A stretch of DNA of 64,000 nucleotides from Arenimonas fontis (GCF_008386465.1 NZ_VUOD01000003.1:186001-250000); one strand, 5' to 3'; positions 19,930-29,792 are shown, numbered from the stretch's first letter. The notes: generated by a model from the letters alone, not told the origin. Program-made: numbers and translations.

Positions 19930-21744
19930 ATGCACCATGCCCACCGACCCGCCGCGCTGGCCGCGGCGATCGCCCTGTCCCTCCTGCCGGCAACCGCGCC
20001 GGCCCAGGACGCACGCACCCTGGACGCCGTCCAGGTCACCGCCAGCCGCGTCGAGCGTCCGCTGGCCGATACGCCGGCCTCGGTCACCGTGCTGAGCAGG
20101 GCCGATATCGAGCGCAGCCAGGCTCCCGACCTGATCGACCTGCTGGCCCGCCAGGCCGGCGTGGACGTGGCCCGCACCGGCGGCCCCGGCAGCGCCAGCA
20201 CGGTGTTCCTGCGCGGCGGCAATGCCACCCATGCGCTGGTGCTGGTGGATGGCATCCGGGTGTCCTCCACCGGCCAGGGCGTGTTCGATTTCGCCCACCT
20301 GCCCCTGGACCTGATCGAACGCATCGAGATCGTGCGTGGCCCGCGCGCGGCGATCTGGGGTTCGGACGCCATCTCCGGCGTGATCCACATCTTCACCCGC
20401 GACCCGTCCGAAGCCTCGGCGCGCCTGCACGCCGGCAGCTACGGCCGCTACGGCGCCAGTGCCGGTTTCGGCGTCGGCGACGACGACCACGGCTTCGGCG
20501 CCAGTGCCGGCTACGGGCGCCTGCGCGGCTTCTCGGCCACCAACGCCCGCGCCTTCGCTTTCGATCCGGACCGCGACGGCTACGAGAACCGCAATCTCGG
20601 CCTGCGTGGCCATACCGCCCTGGGCGGCCAGCGCCTGGGCTTCAGCGCCGTCCTCACCGACGCCGACGTGGAGTTCGACCAGGGCGTCACCGCCGCCCGC
20701 AACGCCTCCGGCGGCCTCACCCTGGGCGGCCCGCTGGGCGGCGGGCGCTGGCGCCACCTGCTCACGCTCGGCCACGCCCGCGAGGACCTCGATTCGCAAG
20801 GCGGCTTTCCAAACGGCTTCCACAGCCGCAGGCACAGCCTGGACTGGGTCAACAGCCTGGACGTCGGCGGCGGCGTGCTCAATCTCGGCCTGAACGCCCA
20901 GCGCGAGCGCGGCGAATCCTGGGACGGCTTCAATGGCCGGGTGTTCGACCGCGAACGCGAAAGCCGGGCCGTGTTCGCCGGCTGGGGCGGCCGGTTCGGC
21001 GCGCACGTGCTGGACCTGTCAGTCCGCCACGACCACAGCGACCAGTACGGCGGCGCCGGCACCGGCCAGCTGGGCTGGGCCATGGATCTGGGCGAACGCT
21101 CGCGGATCCGGCTGTCCTGGGGCGAGGGCTTCCGGGCGCCCAACTTCAACGAGCTTTACTACCCGGACTTCGGCTTCGGTTTCGCCGGCAATCCCGACCT
21201 CGAGCCCGAACGATCGGAAACCTGGGAAGCCGGCTGGGATGTCCGGCCGGCCGACGGGCACCGGCTCGGGCTGTCGCTGTTCCGCACCCGGGTCCGCAAC
21301 ATGATCGCCTTCGCCGCCCCCGGCACCAACAACGCCATCAACATCGCCCGCGCGCGCATGGAGGGCGTCGAGCTGGACTACCGCTTCGAGCGCGGTCCGT
21401 TCAGCGCCGGCGGCAACCTGGCCTGGCTGGATGCGACGGACGCGGACACCGGTCTGGCGCTGTTGCGCCGGGCCAGGCGCAAGGCGCACGTCGAGCTGGG
21501 GTATCGCCTTGGCAACGGCCTGGAGCTGGGCCTGGACGGCGACTACGTCTCTTCCCGTCGCGACGTCGGCGGCGACGTCGGTGCCTATGCGCTGGCGCAC
21601 CTGCGGCTGAGCTGGCCGATGACCGATGGCTGGCGGCTGGAGGCGCGGCTAGAGAACCTAACGGACCGGGACTATGAACTGGTGCGCGGTTACGAGACGC
21701 CGGGTCGCAGCGGCGTGCTGAGCCTCGTCTGGAACGGCAGTTGA
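19930..21744 (+). CDS. btuB: TonB-dependent vitamin B12 receptor BtuB
   Basis: This outer-membrane receptor imports cobalamin using TonB energy. The 604-aa protein has a signal peptide ending about residue 26 (TAPAQ), a TonB-box-like LDAVQVTAS at about 31-39, a plug domain with FLRGGNATHALVLVDGIRV and EIVRGPRAAIWGSDAISGVIHI, and a 22-strand-type barrel including GEGFRAPNFNELYYP. The ATG at 19930 has AGGAGA upstream. The B12 riboswitch ahead of it is strong independent evidence for substrate. The last residues (SLVWNGS) do not end in the usual aromatic residue. Confidence 0.94.
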   Translation: MHHAHRPAALAAAIALSLLPATAPAQDARTLDAVQVTASRVERPLADTPASVTVLSRADIERSQAPDLIDLLARQAGVDVARTGGPGSASTVFLRGGNATHALVLVDGIRVSSTGQGVFDFAHLPLDLIERIEIVRGPRAAIWGSDAISGVIHIFTRDPSEASARLHAGSYGRYGASAGFGVGDDDHGFGASAGYGRLRGFSATNARAFAFDPDRDGYENRNLGLRGHTALGGQRLGFSAVLTDADVEFDQGVTAARNASGGLTLGGPLGGGRWRHLLTLGHAREDLDSQGGFPNGFHSRRHSLDWVNSLDVGGGVLNLGLNAQRERGESWDGFNGRVFDRERESRAVFAGWGGRFGAHVLDLSVRHDHSDQYGGAGTGQLGWAMDLGERSRIRLSWGEGFRAPNFNELYYPDFGFGFAGNPDLEPERSETWEAGWDVRPADGHRLGLSLFRTRVRNMIAFAAPGTNNAINIARARMEGVELDYRFERGPFSAGGNLAWLDATDADTGLALLRRARRKAHVELGYRLGNGLELGLDGDYVSSRRDVGGDVGAYALAHLRLSWPMTDGWRLEARLENLTDRDYELVRGYETPGRSGVLSLVWNGS

Positions 21745-21762
21745 GCCCCTGACCGGCCAGGC

Positions 21763-21794
21763 GGAGTGCGGGCCGGCTGACCGGCCCCGCCTCC
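21763..21794 (+). terminator. Candidate terminator after btuB
   Basis: GGAG...GGGCCGG and CCGGCCC...CTCC form an imperfect hairpin with a 4-base loop and an internal mismatch, starting 19 bases after the btuB stop. It lacks a U-run. Confidence 0.4.
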
Positions 21795-21888
21795 GAGGTG
21801 ACGCCGGCAAGCCGATTTCGACACCCTGCTAGGCGCGGGCGGCGTGCTGTGCCTAGAATCCGGTCGGGGAATCCTTCCGGAGCGCAGT

Positions 21889-24324
21889 ATGCCCGCATCG
21901 GCCCAACCGCCGGCCGCGTCCGCGCCCACCCTGGCGTCCAGGCCGCTGCCCGACCGCGTCCGCAGCCTGCTCGGCGGGATTCTCGAGTACGCCTCGGACG
22001 AGCTGGAACGGGTTCTGGTCTCCACGCTCAACGAATTCGAACAGCAACTGTTCAAGTACGCCGAGCAGGCCCGCAGCAACCTGGTGCAGACCCGCTGGCT
22101 GGAGGCGCAGCGCCTGGTCAAGCGCACCCGGCCCGACCTGGTGCCGCGGTTCCTGATCCTGCTCGAGGCGGAACTGGCCTGCATCAGGGACACTACCGGC
22201 CAGCGGCTGGCGCCAGGCGCCCTGCGCACGGGCGGCGAACTGAGCCTGGTGGAGAACGTCGAGCTGGACGAGGCCACGGTGCTGACCGAGATCTCGGGCC
22301 GCGCCGAAGTCCGCAACAGCCTGCCGCTGTACCTGCTGGGCCAGCGCTTCGGCGTGCTGGCCGGCAAGCCGGCATTCGATGCCGAAAACCTGCCGATCGG
22401 CCCGCAGGCCCTGTGCCGCATGATCCGTCAGGCATCCGAATGCCTGGAGCTGGGCGGCGAACACCGCCTGTTGCTGTTCCGCACTTTCGAGCGTCACCTG
22501 ATGCCGCTGTACGGCAGCTTCGTCGAATCGGTGAACACCTACCTGGCCCGCAACGGCGTGCTGCCGAACCTGCAATACGTGCCGGTGCGGGTCCGGCCGG
22601 GCAGTCCTGCCGCTGCCGGCGCACCACCGGCGACACCGCGGCGCCCCGCGGCCAAGGCCGGTGCCGAAGACGCCGGAGGCGTAATCGGCCTGGGCGGCGC
22701 CGCCGCGGCCGGACCGGGCGGCAGCCCGGCCGGATACGGCGGCGGCGGCGCATACCGGGGCAGCGGGGTGGGCGGCGCCGGCGGCAGGCCCGCATCCGCC
22801 GGCGACGGCGTCCCCGGCGGCGGCGCGATGCCCGCAGGGTCGCCGGCCGCCGGTGCCGCCGGCAGCGACGCGGCCGGCGACGCCTTCCAGCAGATGCGCC
22901 AGCTGCTGGCCGGGCGGCGGCAGTTGCTGGGCAAGCTGACCGGTAGTCGCACCGTGCCGGGAGACGCCGGGATCCCGGTCGCCACCGACCTGGTGCAGCA
23001 GGCCCTGGGTGTCCTGCAGCACAAGGCACCGGCCACGGTGGTGGTCGACGGCAAGCCGGCGCCGCGCACCGTCAACCACCTCAAGCAGGACCTGCTGGCC
23101 CAGCTCCGCCAGGCCGTCCCCGACGGCAAGGCCCCGGCCCTGGCCGAGGAGGACGGCGACGCCATCGACCTGGTCGGCATGCTGTTCGACCACCTGATGA
23201 AGGACGTCAGGCCCAACAGCCCGGCGGCGCTGCTGCTGTCGAAGCTGCAGGTGCCGCTGCTGCGCGTGGCCCTGCAGGACAAGGCCTTCTTCACCCGGCA
23301 GCAACATCCGGCCCGGCAGATGCTCAACGCCATCGCCGAAACTGGCGCCTATTGGCTGGGCGAGGACGACGCCGACAAGCAGCTGATCGGCAAGATGCAG
23401 ACCGTCGTGGACCGCACGGTGCGCGAGTTCGACGGCAACCTGGACCTGTTCAACAACCTGCTGGAGGACCTGAGCGCCCACCTGCAGACCATTTCCCGAA
23501 AGGCCGAGGTCGCCGAGAAGCGGCATGTCGAAGCGGCGCGCGGCAAGGAGCGGCTGGCGTTGGCCCGGGAGCGCGCCGCCAGTTCGGTCGAAGCCCTGCT
23601 GAAGAAGCAGAACCTGCCCCGGTTCACCCACACCCTGCTCAGCCAGGCCTGGACCGACGTCATGGCGCTGACGGCATTGCGTCACGGCGAGGATTCCGAG
23701 GCCTGGACGCAGCAACTGGAAATCGCCGAACGGCTGATTTCGGTTGCCAAGGCGCCGCCCGGACAGTCGCCTGTGTCCGCTACCGAGGCCGCCAGCCTGC
23801 GTCAGGAAATCGAGACCTCGCTGTCCCAGGTCGGCTATCACAACGAGGAGGCGGCGGCGATTGCCCAACGCCTGGTCGAGCCGCAGACCAACACCGAGGA
23901 CGACAACGCCGCCAGCCGCACCGAGCTGACCATGCGGCTCAAGGCCAGGGCCCGGCTCGGCGAGGAGCTGCAACAGGCGCGCAAGAAGAAGGTGACGCTG
24001 TCGGCCGAAGAACAGGCCCGGCTCGACCAGATCAAGCACCTGCCCTTCGGCACCTGGTTCGAGTTCAGGACCAGCCACGGCGAGAAGGTCCGGCGCCGGC
24101 TGTCCTGGTTCTCCACCGTCACCGGCCACGTGCTGTTCGTGAACCACCGTGGCCAGAAGGTCGGCGAACACACCCTGGAGGGTCTGGCCAAGGCCATGGT
24201 CAAGGGCGAGGTGCGCGTGGTCGAGGAAGAAAAGGGGACACTGATCGACCGCGCCTGGAACGCCGTCATGAATGCCCTGCGCTCTTTCGCCGGACAGACG
24301 CCGGCCGAGGTGCCCGCCAGATGA
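21889..24324 (+). CDS. DUF1631 family protein
   Basis: This large protein (811 aa) matches the DUF1631 family as I recall it; the function is not established. The N-terminal domain (about residues 1-235) is mostly helical with a VENVELDEATVLTEI segment. Residues about 237-327 form a Gly/Ala/Pro-rich flexible linker. The long helical central part leads to a compact beta domain at about residues 715-780 (LPFGTWFEFRT..., RRRLSWFSTVTGHVLFVNHRG), which looks PilZ-like. It overlaps the next PilZ gene as ATGA, so the two are probably made together and may act in cyclic-di-GMP signalling. That role is inference. No signal peptide or membrane helix is evident. Confidence 0.85.
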   Translation: MPASAQPPAASAPTLASRPLPDRVRSLLGGILEYASDELERVLVSTLNEFEQQLFKYAEQARSNLVQTRWLEAQRLVKRTRPDLVPRFLILLEAELACIRDTTGQRLAPGALRTGGELSLVENVELDEATVLTEISGRAEVRNSLPLYLLGQRFGVLAGKPAFDAENLPIGPQALCRMIRQASECLELGGEHRLLLFRTFERHLMPLYGSFVESVNTYLARNGVLPNLQYVPVRVRPGSPAAAGAPPATPRRPAAKAGAEDAGGVIGLGGAAAAGPGGSPAGYGGGGAYRGSGVGGAGGRPASAGDGVPGGGAMPAGSPAAGAAGSDAAGDAFQQMRQLLAGRRQLLGKLTGSRTVPGDAGIPVATDLVQQALGVLQHKAPATVVVDGKPAPRTVNHLKQDLLAQLRQAVPDGKAPALAEEDGDAIDLVGMLFDHLMKDVRPNSPAALLLSKLQVPLLRVALQDKAFFTRQQHPARQMLNAIAETGAYWLGEDDADKQLIGKMQTVVDRTVREFDGNLDLFNNLLEDLSAHLQTISRKAEVAEKRHVEAARGKERLALARERAASSVEALLKKQNLPRFTHTLLSQAWTDVMALTALRHGEDSEAWTQQLEIAERLISVAKAPPGQSPVSATEAASLRQEIETSLSQVGYHNEEAAAIAQRLVEPQTNTEDDNAASRTELTMRLKARARLGEELQQARKKKVTLSAEEQARLDQIKHLPFGTWFEFRTSHGEKVRRRLSWFSTVTGHVLFVNHRGQKVGEHTLEGLAKAMVKGEVRVVEEEKGTLIDRAWNAVMNALRSFAGQTPAEVPAR

Positions 24325-24680
24325 ACCAGCCCAGCACCGATTACCGCCGCGCCAAGCGCCGCAAGGTCGGCTTCAGCGTGGACGTCACCGACACCATGAC
24401 CGGCGAGGTGGTCGGGAAACTCAGTAACCTGTCCGAGACCGGAATGCTGCTGGTGCTCGGCCGGCCGCTGGTGGACGACGCGCTGTACCAGATGCGCTTC
24501 TTGCTGCCGGTCGAGGGCGGCGGCATGCGCAGCATCGAGGTCGGCGCGCACGAGCTGTGGTCGGACGATGCCGCCGCGCCGGGCCAGGTCTGGACCGGAT
24601 TCCGCTTCATTGACGTGGCGCCGGACGATGTCGCCTTCATCCGCGAGTGGGTGGATGCGCCAGGCAGCCAGTACGTCTGA
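24321..24680 (+). CDS. PilZ-domain protein (cyclic-di-GMP effector)
   Basis: PilZ domains bind cyclic-di-GMP and pass the signal to partner proteins. The 119 aa consist of little more than one PilZ domain. The N-terminal arginine motif is present (R9/R10 with R13/R14, pattern RxxxR) and the second motif appears as N36-L-S38-E-T-G41, so the ligand-binding residues look complete. The gene overlaps the DUF1631 gene by 4 bases and the apbE start by 26. A GGDEF-EAL protein is encoded close by on the other strand. Confidence 0.93.
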   Translation: MNQPSTDYRRAKRRKVGFSVDVTDTMTGEVVGKLSNLSETGMLLVLGRPLVDDALYQMRFLLPVEGGGMRSIEVGAHELWSDDAAAPGQVWTGFRFIDVAPDDVAFIREWVDAPGSQYV

Positions 24681-25761
24681 GTCCCGCCGGTCAGTCGGGC
24701 TGGTACTGCTGCTGGCCGTCCTGCTGGCAGCCTGCCGGCCGTCGCCCGAGGCCCGCTTCGAGCGGCTGCACGTGTTCGGCACCCTGGCCGACATCGAGAT
24801 TCGCGACGCCGACCCGGCCGCGGCGCAGGCGGCGCTCGCCGAGGCGTCGGCGCTGCTGCAGCAGTACGAGCGTGAATGGCATGCCTGGGAGCCGTCCGAC
24901 GTCACCCGCATCAACGAGGCCTTCGCCCGCGGCGAATCGGCCCGCGCTCCGGCCTCGGTGATCGCCCTGGTCGAACGTTCTCGCCCCCTGGTCGAGGCGA
25001 CCGGCGGCCTGTTCGATCCGGGCATCGGTGACCTGGTGGAGGCTTGGGGCTTTCATACCTCGACTTTCCCGGTGCACACGCCGCCGCCGGCCGAGCCGGT
25101 CCTGGAAGCCTGGCGCCGGTCGCCGCCGAGCCTGCGGTCGGTACGGGTGCAGGCAGACCGGCTGTCCAGCGGCGATCCCCGCGTACGGCTGGACTTCGAC
25201 GCCATCGCCGAGGGCGCGGCCAGCGAAGCCCTGCTGGACATCCTGCGCCGGCACGACATCCGCAACGCGCTGGTGAACCTCGGCGGCGACATCGTCGCCC
25301 TGGGCGACGGTGCGGGCAGGCCGTGGAAGGTCAACCTGCGCGACCCGTTCGGCGGCGTCCTGGGCGGCCTGGAGCTGGGCGACGGCGAGGCCCTGTTCTC
25401 TTCCGGCAACTACCACAAGTTCCGCAGTTCGCCCGCCGGCTCGCGCTGGCCGCACGTGCTGGACCCGCGCACGGGCTACCCTGCCCGCGGCGCCGCGGCC
25501 GTCGCGGTGCTGCACCCCGATCCGGTGCTGGCCGATGCCGGCGCCACGGCGCTGTTCGTGGCCGGGCCCGCCGGCTTCGCGGACATGGTACGGAGCCTGG
25601 GCCTCGGCTGCGCTTTGATGGTGACCGAGGACAACGAGTTGCTGGTGACGGCGGCCATGTCCCGGCGGCTGCGCCTGTTCCGGCAACCGGTCCCGCTGGG
25701 CGAACCGCTGGACCTGGGCCCGGACTGCGCCGCGCCGGCCGTCCTCAGTCCCGCTTCCTGA
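24655..25761 (+). CDS. apbE: FAD:protein FMN transferase ApbE
   Basis: ApbE attaches FMN covalently to threonine residues of periplasmic-facing flavoproteins such as Nqr and Rnf subunits. The 368-aa protein is a predicted lipoprotein (hydrophobic signal, LAAC with Cys27). It shows the family motifs WHAWEPSDVTRIN, the GLFDPGIGDLVEAWGF region, FDAIAEGAASEALLDIL, the NLGGDIVALG segment, and HVLDPRTGYPA followed by DAGATALFVAG. The ATG at 24655 lies inside the PilZ gene. Its 3' end overlaps the opposing GGDEF-EAL gene by 17 bases. The target flavoprotein is not in this window. Confidence 0.94.
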   Translation: MRQAASTSESRRSVGLVLLLAVLLAACRPSPEARFERLHVFGTLADIEIRDADPAAAQAALAEASALLQQYEREWHAWEPSDVTRINEAFARGESARAPASVIALVERSRPLVEATGGLFDPGIGDLVEAWGFHTSTFPVHTPPPAEPVLEAWRRSPPSLRSVRVQADRLSSGDPRVRLDFDAIAEGAASEALLDILRRHDIRNALVNLGGDIVALGDGAGRPWKVNLRDPFGGVLGGLELGDGEALFSSGNYHKFRSSPAGSRWPHVLDPRTGYPARGAAAVAVLHPDPVLADAGATALFVAGPAGFADMVRSLGLGCALMVTEDNELLVTAAMSRRLRLFRQPVPLGEPLDLGPDCAAPAVLSPAS

Positions 25762-28408
25762 AGCAGGCCGCCGGCTCCGGCCGGTGCACGGCGAACCCCT
25801 GGGCGTAGTCCACGCTCAGGCCGCGCAGCAGGTCGCGAGCGCGCTCGTCGGCCACCCATTCGGCGATCACCTGCAGACCGAGCTGGTGGCCGATGTCGGT
25901 CACCGCCCGCACGATCGAATAGCTGACCGGGTCGGTCTCGATGTTGCGGATGAAGCTGCCGTCGATCTTGATGTAGTCCACCGGCAGGTTCTTCAGGTAG
26001 CCGAACGAGGCCATGCCCGAACCGAAATCGTCCAGGGCGAACCGGCAGCCGGCCGCGCGCAGCCGCTGCATGAACTCCACCGCCCGCGCCATGTTGCTGA
26101 CCGCGGCAGTCTCGGTGATCTCGAAACATATCCGCTGTGGGGACACCCCGTAGTCGTCCAGCGCCCGCAGCACGAACTCGGCGAAGGCATTGTCCTCGAA
26201 GGTCGGCCCGGACAGGTTGATGGCGCATAGATGCACCGGGCGATCGGAGGCATGCAGGTGCCCGAAGTTGGCCAGCGCGGTCTCCACCACCCAGCGGTCC
26301 AGCTGCGGCATCAGCCCGAACCGTTCGGCGGCCGGGATGAAGGCGCCCGGCGGGACCATCGCGCCGCTTTCGTCGCGCATCCGCACCAGCATCTCCACGT
26401 GCACGCCCTCGGCCTGCTCGCCGTGCCAGAGCGGCGCAAGCTCCTGGTAGTGCAGCTCGAAACGGCCATCGGCAAGCGCTTCGCGGATGCGTCCGGCCCA
26501 TTCCATCTCGCTGCGCCGCTTGCTGGTCTCGGAATCCTGCTCGGAGAACAGGTGCACCCGGTTGCGGCCGCGTTCCTTGGCCATGTAACAGGCAGTGTCG
26601 GCATGCGCCAGCAGCGAGCGCTGGCTCAGGCCCGGACCGCGCATCATCACCACGCCGATGCTGGCGCTGATGCTGTAGTTGCGGTCCTCCCAGCCAAACA
26701 CATAGCCGTCGATGGTGGACCGCACCTGTTCGGCCAGGGCCATGGCCGCGGCTTCCTCGACACCCTCGGCCAGCACCGCGAATTCGTCCCCGCCCAGACG
26801 GGCCATGAGCACGCCCTCGGGCAGGATGCCGGCCAGCAGGCTGGCCAGCTGCGCCAGCAGCTGGTCGCCGGCGTAGTGCCCGGAGGTATCGTTGATGAGC
26901 TTGAACTGGTCCAGGTCGAGGTAGAGCAGCGCGCAGCTCGGCCCGCCGGCGTCGAGGGCGGCGATGGCGGCATCCAGCCGGCGTTCGAACTCGCGGCGGT
27001 TGTACAGGTTGGTCAGCGAGTCGTGGCTGGCCTGGTAACTCAGCTCCTCGCTGAGCACACGCAACTCGGTGATGTCGTTGGCCACCGCCAGCAGGTGCGG
27101 CCGGCCTTCCAGCTGGATCAGCGACACCGACAGCGTGGCCCAGAACGGCGACTGGCCCGGCGCCCGCAGCCTGGCCGTCTCGTTGACGATGCTGCCGGGG
27201 CTACGGGTGATCGCGGCCACCCGTTCGCGCAAGGCCGGCTCCTCGATCAGCTCGAGCAGGGGCAGATGCGGATTGGCGTCGGTGCCGAAGCGATCCCTGA
27301 ACGCCTGGTTGGCGTACACCAGCGAACCGTCCTCCGCCCTGGCCAGCACCACCAGGGCCGGCAGCAGTTCGTTCAAGGCGCGGAAGCGCTCCTCGCTCTC
27401 GCGGTACTGGGCGGACAGTTCCCCCGCCAGGGCCAGGGCCCGCGAGCGGGTGCTGGCGATGGACCAGGCCAGGGTGGCCATCAGGGCACTGGCGAGCACG
27501 CCGATGGCCAGGGTCAGCCAGGGCAGCCACGCCGCCGCCGCCGGATCGGGCCGCGCCACCGCCTCCAGGCGCCAGGTGCGGCCGCCGAAGGACAGCTCGC
27601 GCGTGTAGAACATCGGCTGGTCGCCGGCAACCGTATCCAGGTCCTCGTCGGCGAACAGCAGGGCGGGCTCCGCCTCGCTGATGTCGGACACCCGCAGGGC
27701 GAAACGTTCGCGCGCTTCCGCCGGCAAGGCGTCGCCGATCAGGCGGCTGACCCGGAAGGAAGCCGCCAGGGAGCCAATCTCCCGGGCGCGGCGCTCGGCG
27801 AGGTCACGCGGCCGCGGCCCCGGGCTGAACACCGGCAGGCGGATGGTCACGCCGTCATTGGGACCGGGCATGCCGGCCCGCTGGATCAGCTCGAAGGGGC
27901 CCGACATCACCGCCCGGTCCGAATCGCGAGAGAACCGCAGGGCGGTCAGGTTGGCGGGCTGGCTGCCCACATCCAGGCCGAACAGGCGATCGTTGCCGGA
28001 CCGGGGCGCCGCGAGCACCGTGATGTAACGCACGCTGCCCTCTCCCTCGCCGCCGGCCAGCACCCGCTTCTCGGCGTAGGCGACGGCCTGCAGGCTGGGG
28101 AACTGTTCCCGCGGCCGCAGGTTGTCGTACATGGCCTGGAACTCCTGGTCGGTGACCCGTTCCGAGGCCAGGAACAGTGCCTGCATCGAGCGCACCAGCA
28201 GGCCGCAGGTGAGCAGTTTGGCTTCGACCGCGTCGAAGGCGCTCGCCGCCAGGCGTTCGAGGCGGACCCGTTCGGCCGTGGCCAGCGAATCGCGATGGGT
28301 CGCCGCCGCCATCAGGCTCAGCGCCAGGCCCAGGCCCAGTGCCGCAAGGCTCCACCACCAGGCCGAGCGGCCCGACGACGCCCCCTCCTTGTGCCGCCGC
28401 GTTTCCAT
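25745..28408 (-). CDS. Membrane sensor with CHASE, PAS, GGDEF and EAL domains
   Basis: This 887-aa protein probably senses a periplasmic cue and sets cyclic-di-GMP levels. It has an N-terminal membrane helix (about 17-36), a periplasmic CHASE-type domain (about 60-270), a second helix (about 294-320), a PAS domain (about 345-460), a GGDEF domain with intact GGDEF at 539-543, and an EAL domain. The signature is EML rather than EAL (Glu672 kept), and NLSG, FEITETA, DDFGSGMAS and YIKIDGSFI are present, so phosphodiesterase activity is plausible. No RxxD inhibitory site precedes GGDEF. The ATG at 28408 has AGGAG upstream. Confidence 0.93.
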   Translation of the reverse strand: METRRHKEGASSGRSAWWWSLAALGLGLALSLMAAATHRDSLATAERVRLERLAASAFDAVEAKLLTCGLLVRSMQALFLASERVTDQEFQAMYDNLRPREQFPSLQAVAYAEKRVLAGGEGEGSVRYITVLAAPRSGNDRLFGLDVGSQPANLTALRFSRDSDRAVMSGPFELIQRAGMPGPNDGVTIRLPVFSPGPRPRDLAERRAREIGSLAASFRVSRLIGDALPAEARERFALRVSDISEAEPALLFADEDLDTVAGDQPMFYTRELSFGGRTWRLEAVARPDPAAAAWLPWLTLAIGVLASALMATLAWSIASTRSRALALAGELSAQYRESEERFRALNELLPALVVLARAEDGSLVYANQAFRDRFGTDANPHLPLLELIEEPALRERVAAITRSPGSIVNETARLRAPGQSPFWATLSVSLIQLEGRPHLLAVANDITELRVLSEELSYQASHDSLTNLYNRREFERRLDAAIAALDAGGPSCALLYLDLDQFKLINDTSGHYAGDQLLAQLASLLAGILPEGVLMARLGGDEFAVLAEGVEEAAAMALAEQVRSTIDGYVFGWEDRNYSISASIGVVMMRGPGLSQRSLLAHADTACYMAKERGRNRVHLFSEQDSETSKRRSEMEWAGRIREALADGRFELHYQELAPLWHGEQAEGVHVEMLVRMRDESGAMVPPGAFIPAAERFGLMPQLDRWVVETALANFGHLHASDRPVHLCAINLSGPTFEDNAFAEFVLRALDDYGVSPQRICFEITETAAVSNMARAVEFMQRLRAAGCRFALDDFGSGMASFGYLKNLPVDYIKIDGSFIRNIETDPVSYSIVRAVTDIGHQLGLQVIAEWVADERARDLLRGLSVDYAQGFAVHRPEPAACFRKRD

Positions 28409-28475
28409 CCGCTCTCCTGCGTCGGGGCCGCCGTTGCGGCACAATCCGGGCCTGCTTCCCTGCCCGGTACGCGTC

Positions 28476-29792
28476 ATGTCCAACCGCGAACTCGCCACTC
28501 TATATCGCGCCCACCTCGAAACAATCAAGGCGCGCGTTGATCGTGCGTTGCAAAAAAGCGGGTTCGACCACCTGCTCGTGACCTCGGGCGTGGAGAAGCA
28601 CGAGTTCCTGGACGACCGGCCCTACCCCTTCAAGGTCAACGCCCAGTTCAAGGCCTGGCTGCCCCTGACCCGGCATCCGCACTGCTGGCTGGCCTACACC
28701 CCCGGTCGCAAGCCGGTGCTGGCCTACTACCAGCCGGACGACTACTGGCACGTGCCGCCGGCCGCCCCGGAAGGCGTCTGGCTGGACGAGTTCGACATCC
28801 GGGTGGTCCGCGATCCGGCCGAGGCGGCGCAGCACCTGCCGCGCGAGGGCCGCCGCGCCATCATCGGCGAAGCCGATGCCGCCCTGCCCGGTTTCGAGCC
28901 CAACAACCCCAAGGCCCTGCTGGACTACCTGCACTACCACCGCGCCTACAAGACACCCTACGAACTGGACCGCATGCGCGCCGCCCAGCGCCGGGCGGTG
29001 CCGGGCCACCGGGCTGCGCGCGAGGCCTTCCTGGCTGGCGCCTCCGAGGCGCAGATCCACGCCGCCTACCTGGCCGCCACCGGCCACTCCGACCTGGACC
29101 TGCCCTACAACAACATCGTCGGCCTGAACGAGCACGCTGCCACCCTGCACTACCAGTACAAGCAGACCGGCGCGCCGGCGCGCTCGCTCAGCCTGCTGAT
29201 CGACGCCGGCGCCGAGGTGGACGGTTACGCCAGCGACATCACCCGCACCTGGGGCAACGGCGACGGCGGTTTCGCCGAGCTGCTGCAGGCGGTGGACGCC
29301 GAGCAGCAGGCCCTGTGCGCGGGGGTGCGGGCCGGCACCGACTATCGCCAGCTGCATCTGCAATGCCACCTTCGACTGGGCGGCGTGCTGCGCCAGTTGG
29401 GCATCGTCGCCATGGACCCGGACGAGATGCTGGCCACCGGCGTCAGCGCCACCTTCTTCCCGCACGGCCTGGGCCACCCGATCGGCCTGCAGGTGCACGA
29501 CGTGGCCGGCCTGAGCGACGAGGACGGCCGGCCGATTCCGCGCCCCGAGGGCCATCCCTTCCTGCGCATGACCCGGACGCTCGAGCCGGGCATGGTCGTC
29601 ACCATCGAACCGGGCCTGTACTTCATCCCTACCCTGCTGGCGAAGCTGAAGCAGACGCCGCAGGCGAGGCACGTCGACTGGAACCGTGTCGAGCAACTGC
29701 TGCCCTACGGCGGCGTCCGCATCGAAGACGAAGTCCACTGCACCGACGGCGACCCGGAAAACCTCACCCGCGCCGCTTTCGCCGGCGCTTGA
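28476..29792 (+). CDS. pepQ: Xaa-Pro dipeptidase (prolidase)
   Basis: PepQ splits X-Pro dipeptides using two metal ions. The 438-aa protein is close in length to E. coli PepQ (443). Metal ligands are visible as the two Asp in DAGAEVDGYASDITRTWG near residues 243-256, the His in HGLGHPIGLQVHD, the Glu in IEPGLYF, and the Glu in RIEDEVH. The N-terminal creatinase-like domain begins with an MSNRELATLYRAH segment. It is divergent from the GGDEF-EAL gene by 67 bases and convergent with valS. Confidence 0.96.
   Translation: MSNRELATLYRAHLETIKARVDRALQKSGFDHLLVTSGVEKHEFLDDRPYPFKVNAQFKAWLPLTRHPHCWLAYTPGRKPVLAYYQPDDYWHVPPAAPEGVWLDEFDIRVVRDPAEAAQHLPREGRRAIIGEADAALPGFEPNNPKALLDYLHYHRAYKTPYELDRMRAAQRRAVPGHRAAREAFLAGASEAQIHAAYLAATGHSDLDLPYNNIVGLNEHAATLHYQYKQTGAPARSLSLLIDAGAEVDGYASDITRTWGNGDGGFAELLQAVDAEQQALCAGVRAGTDYRQLHLQCHLRLGGVLRQLGIVAMDPDEMLATGVSATFFPHGLGHPIGLQVHDVAGLSDEDGRPIPRPEGHPFLRMTRTLEPGMVVTIEPGLYFIPTLLAKLKQTPQARHVDWNRVEQLLPYGGVRIEDEVHCTDGDPENLTRAAFAGA

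Noticed and set aside
26231-28540. Long plus-strand open frame opposite the GGDEF-EAL gene
   Set aside because: Low-complexity His/Gln/Gly translation with no motif. The minus-strand gene has five recognisable domains.
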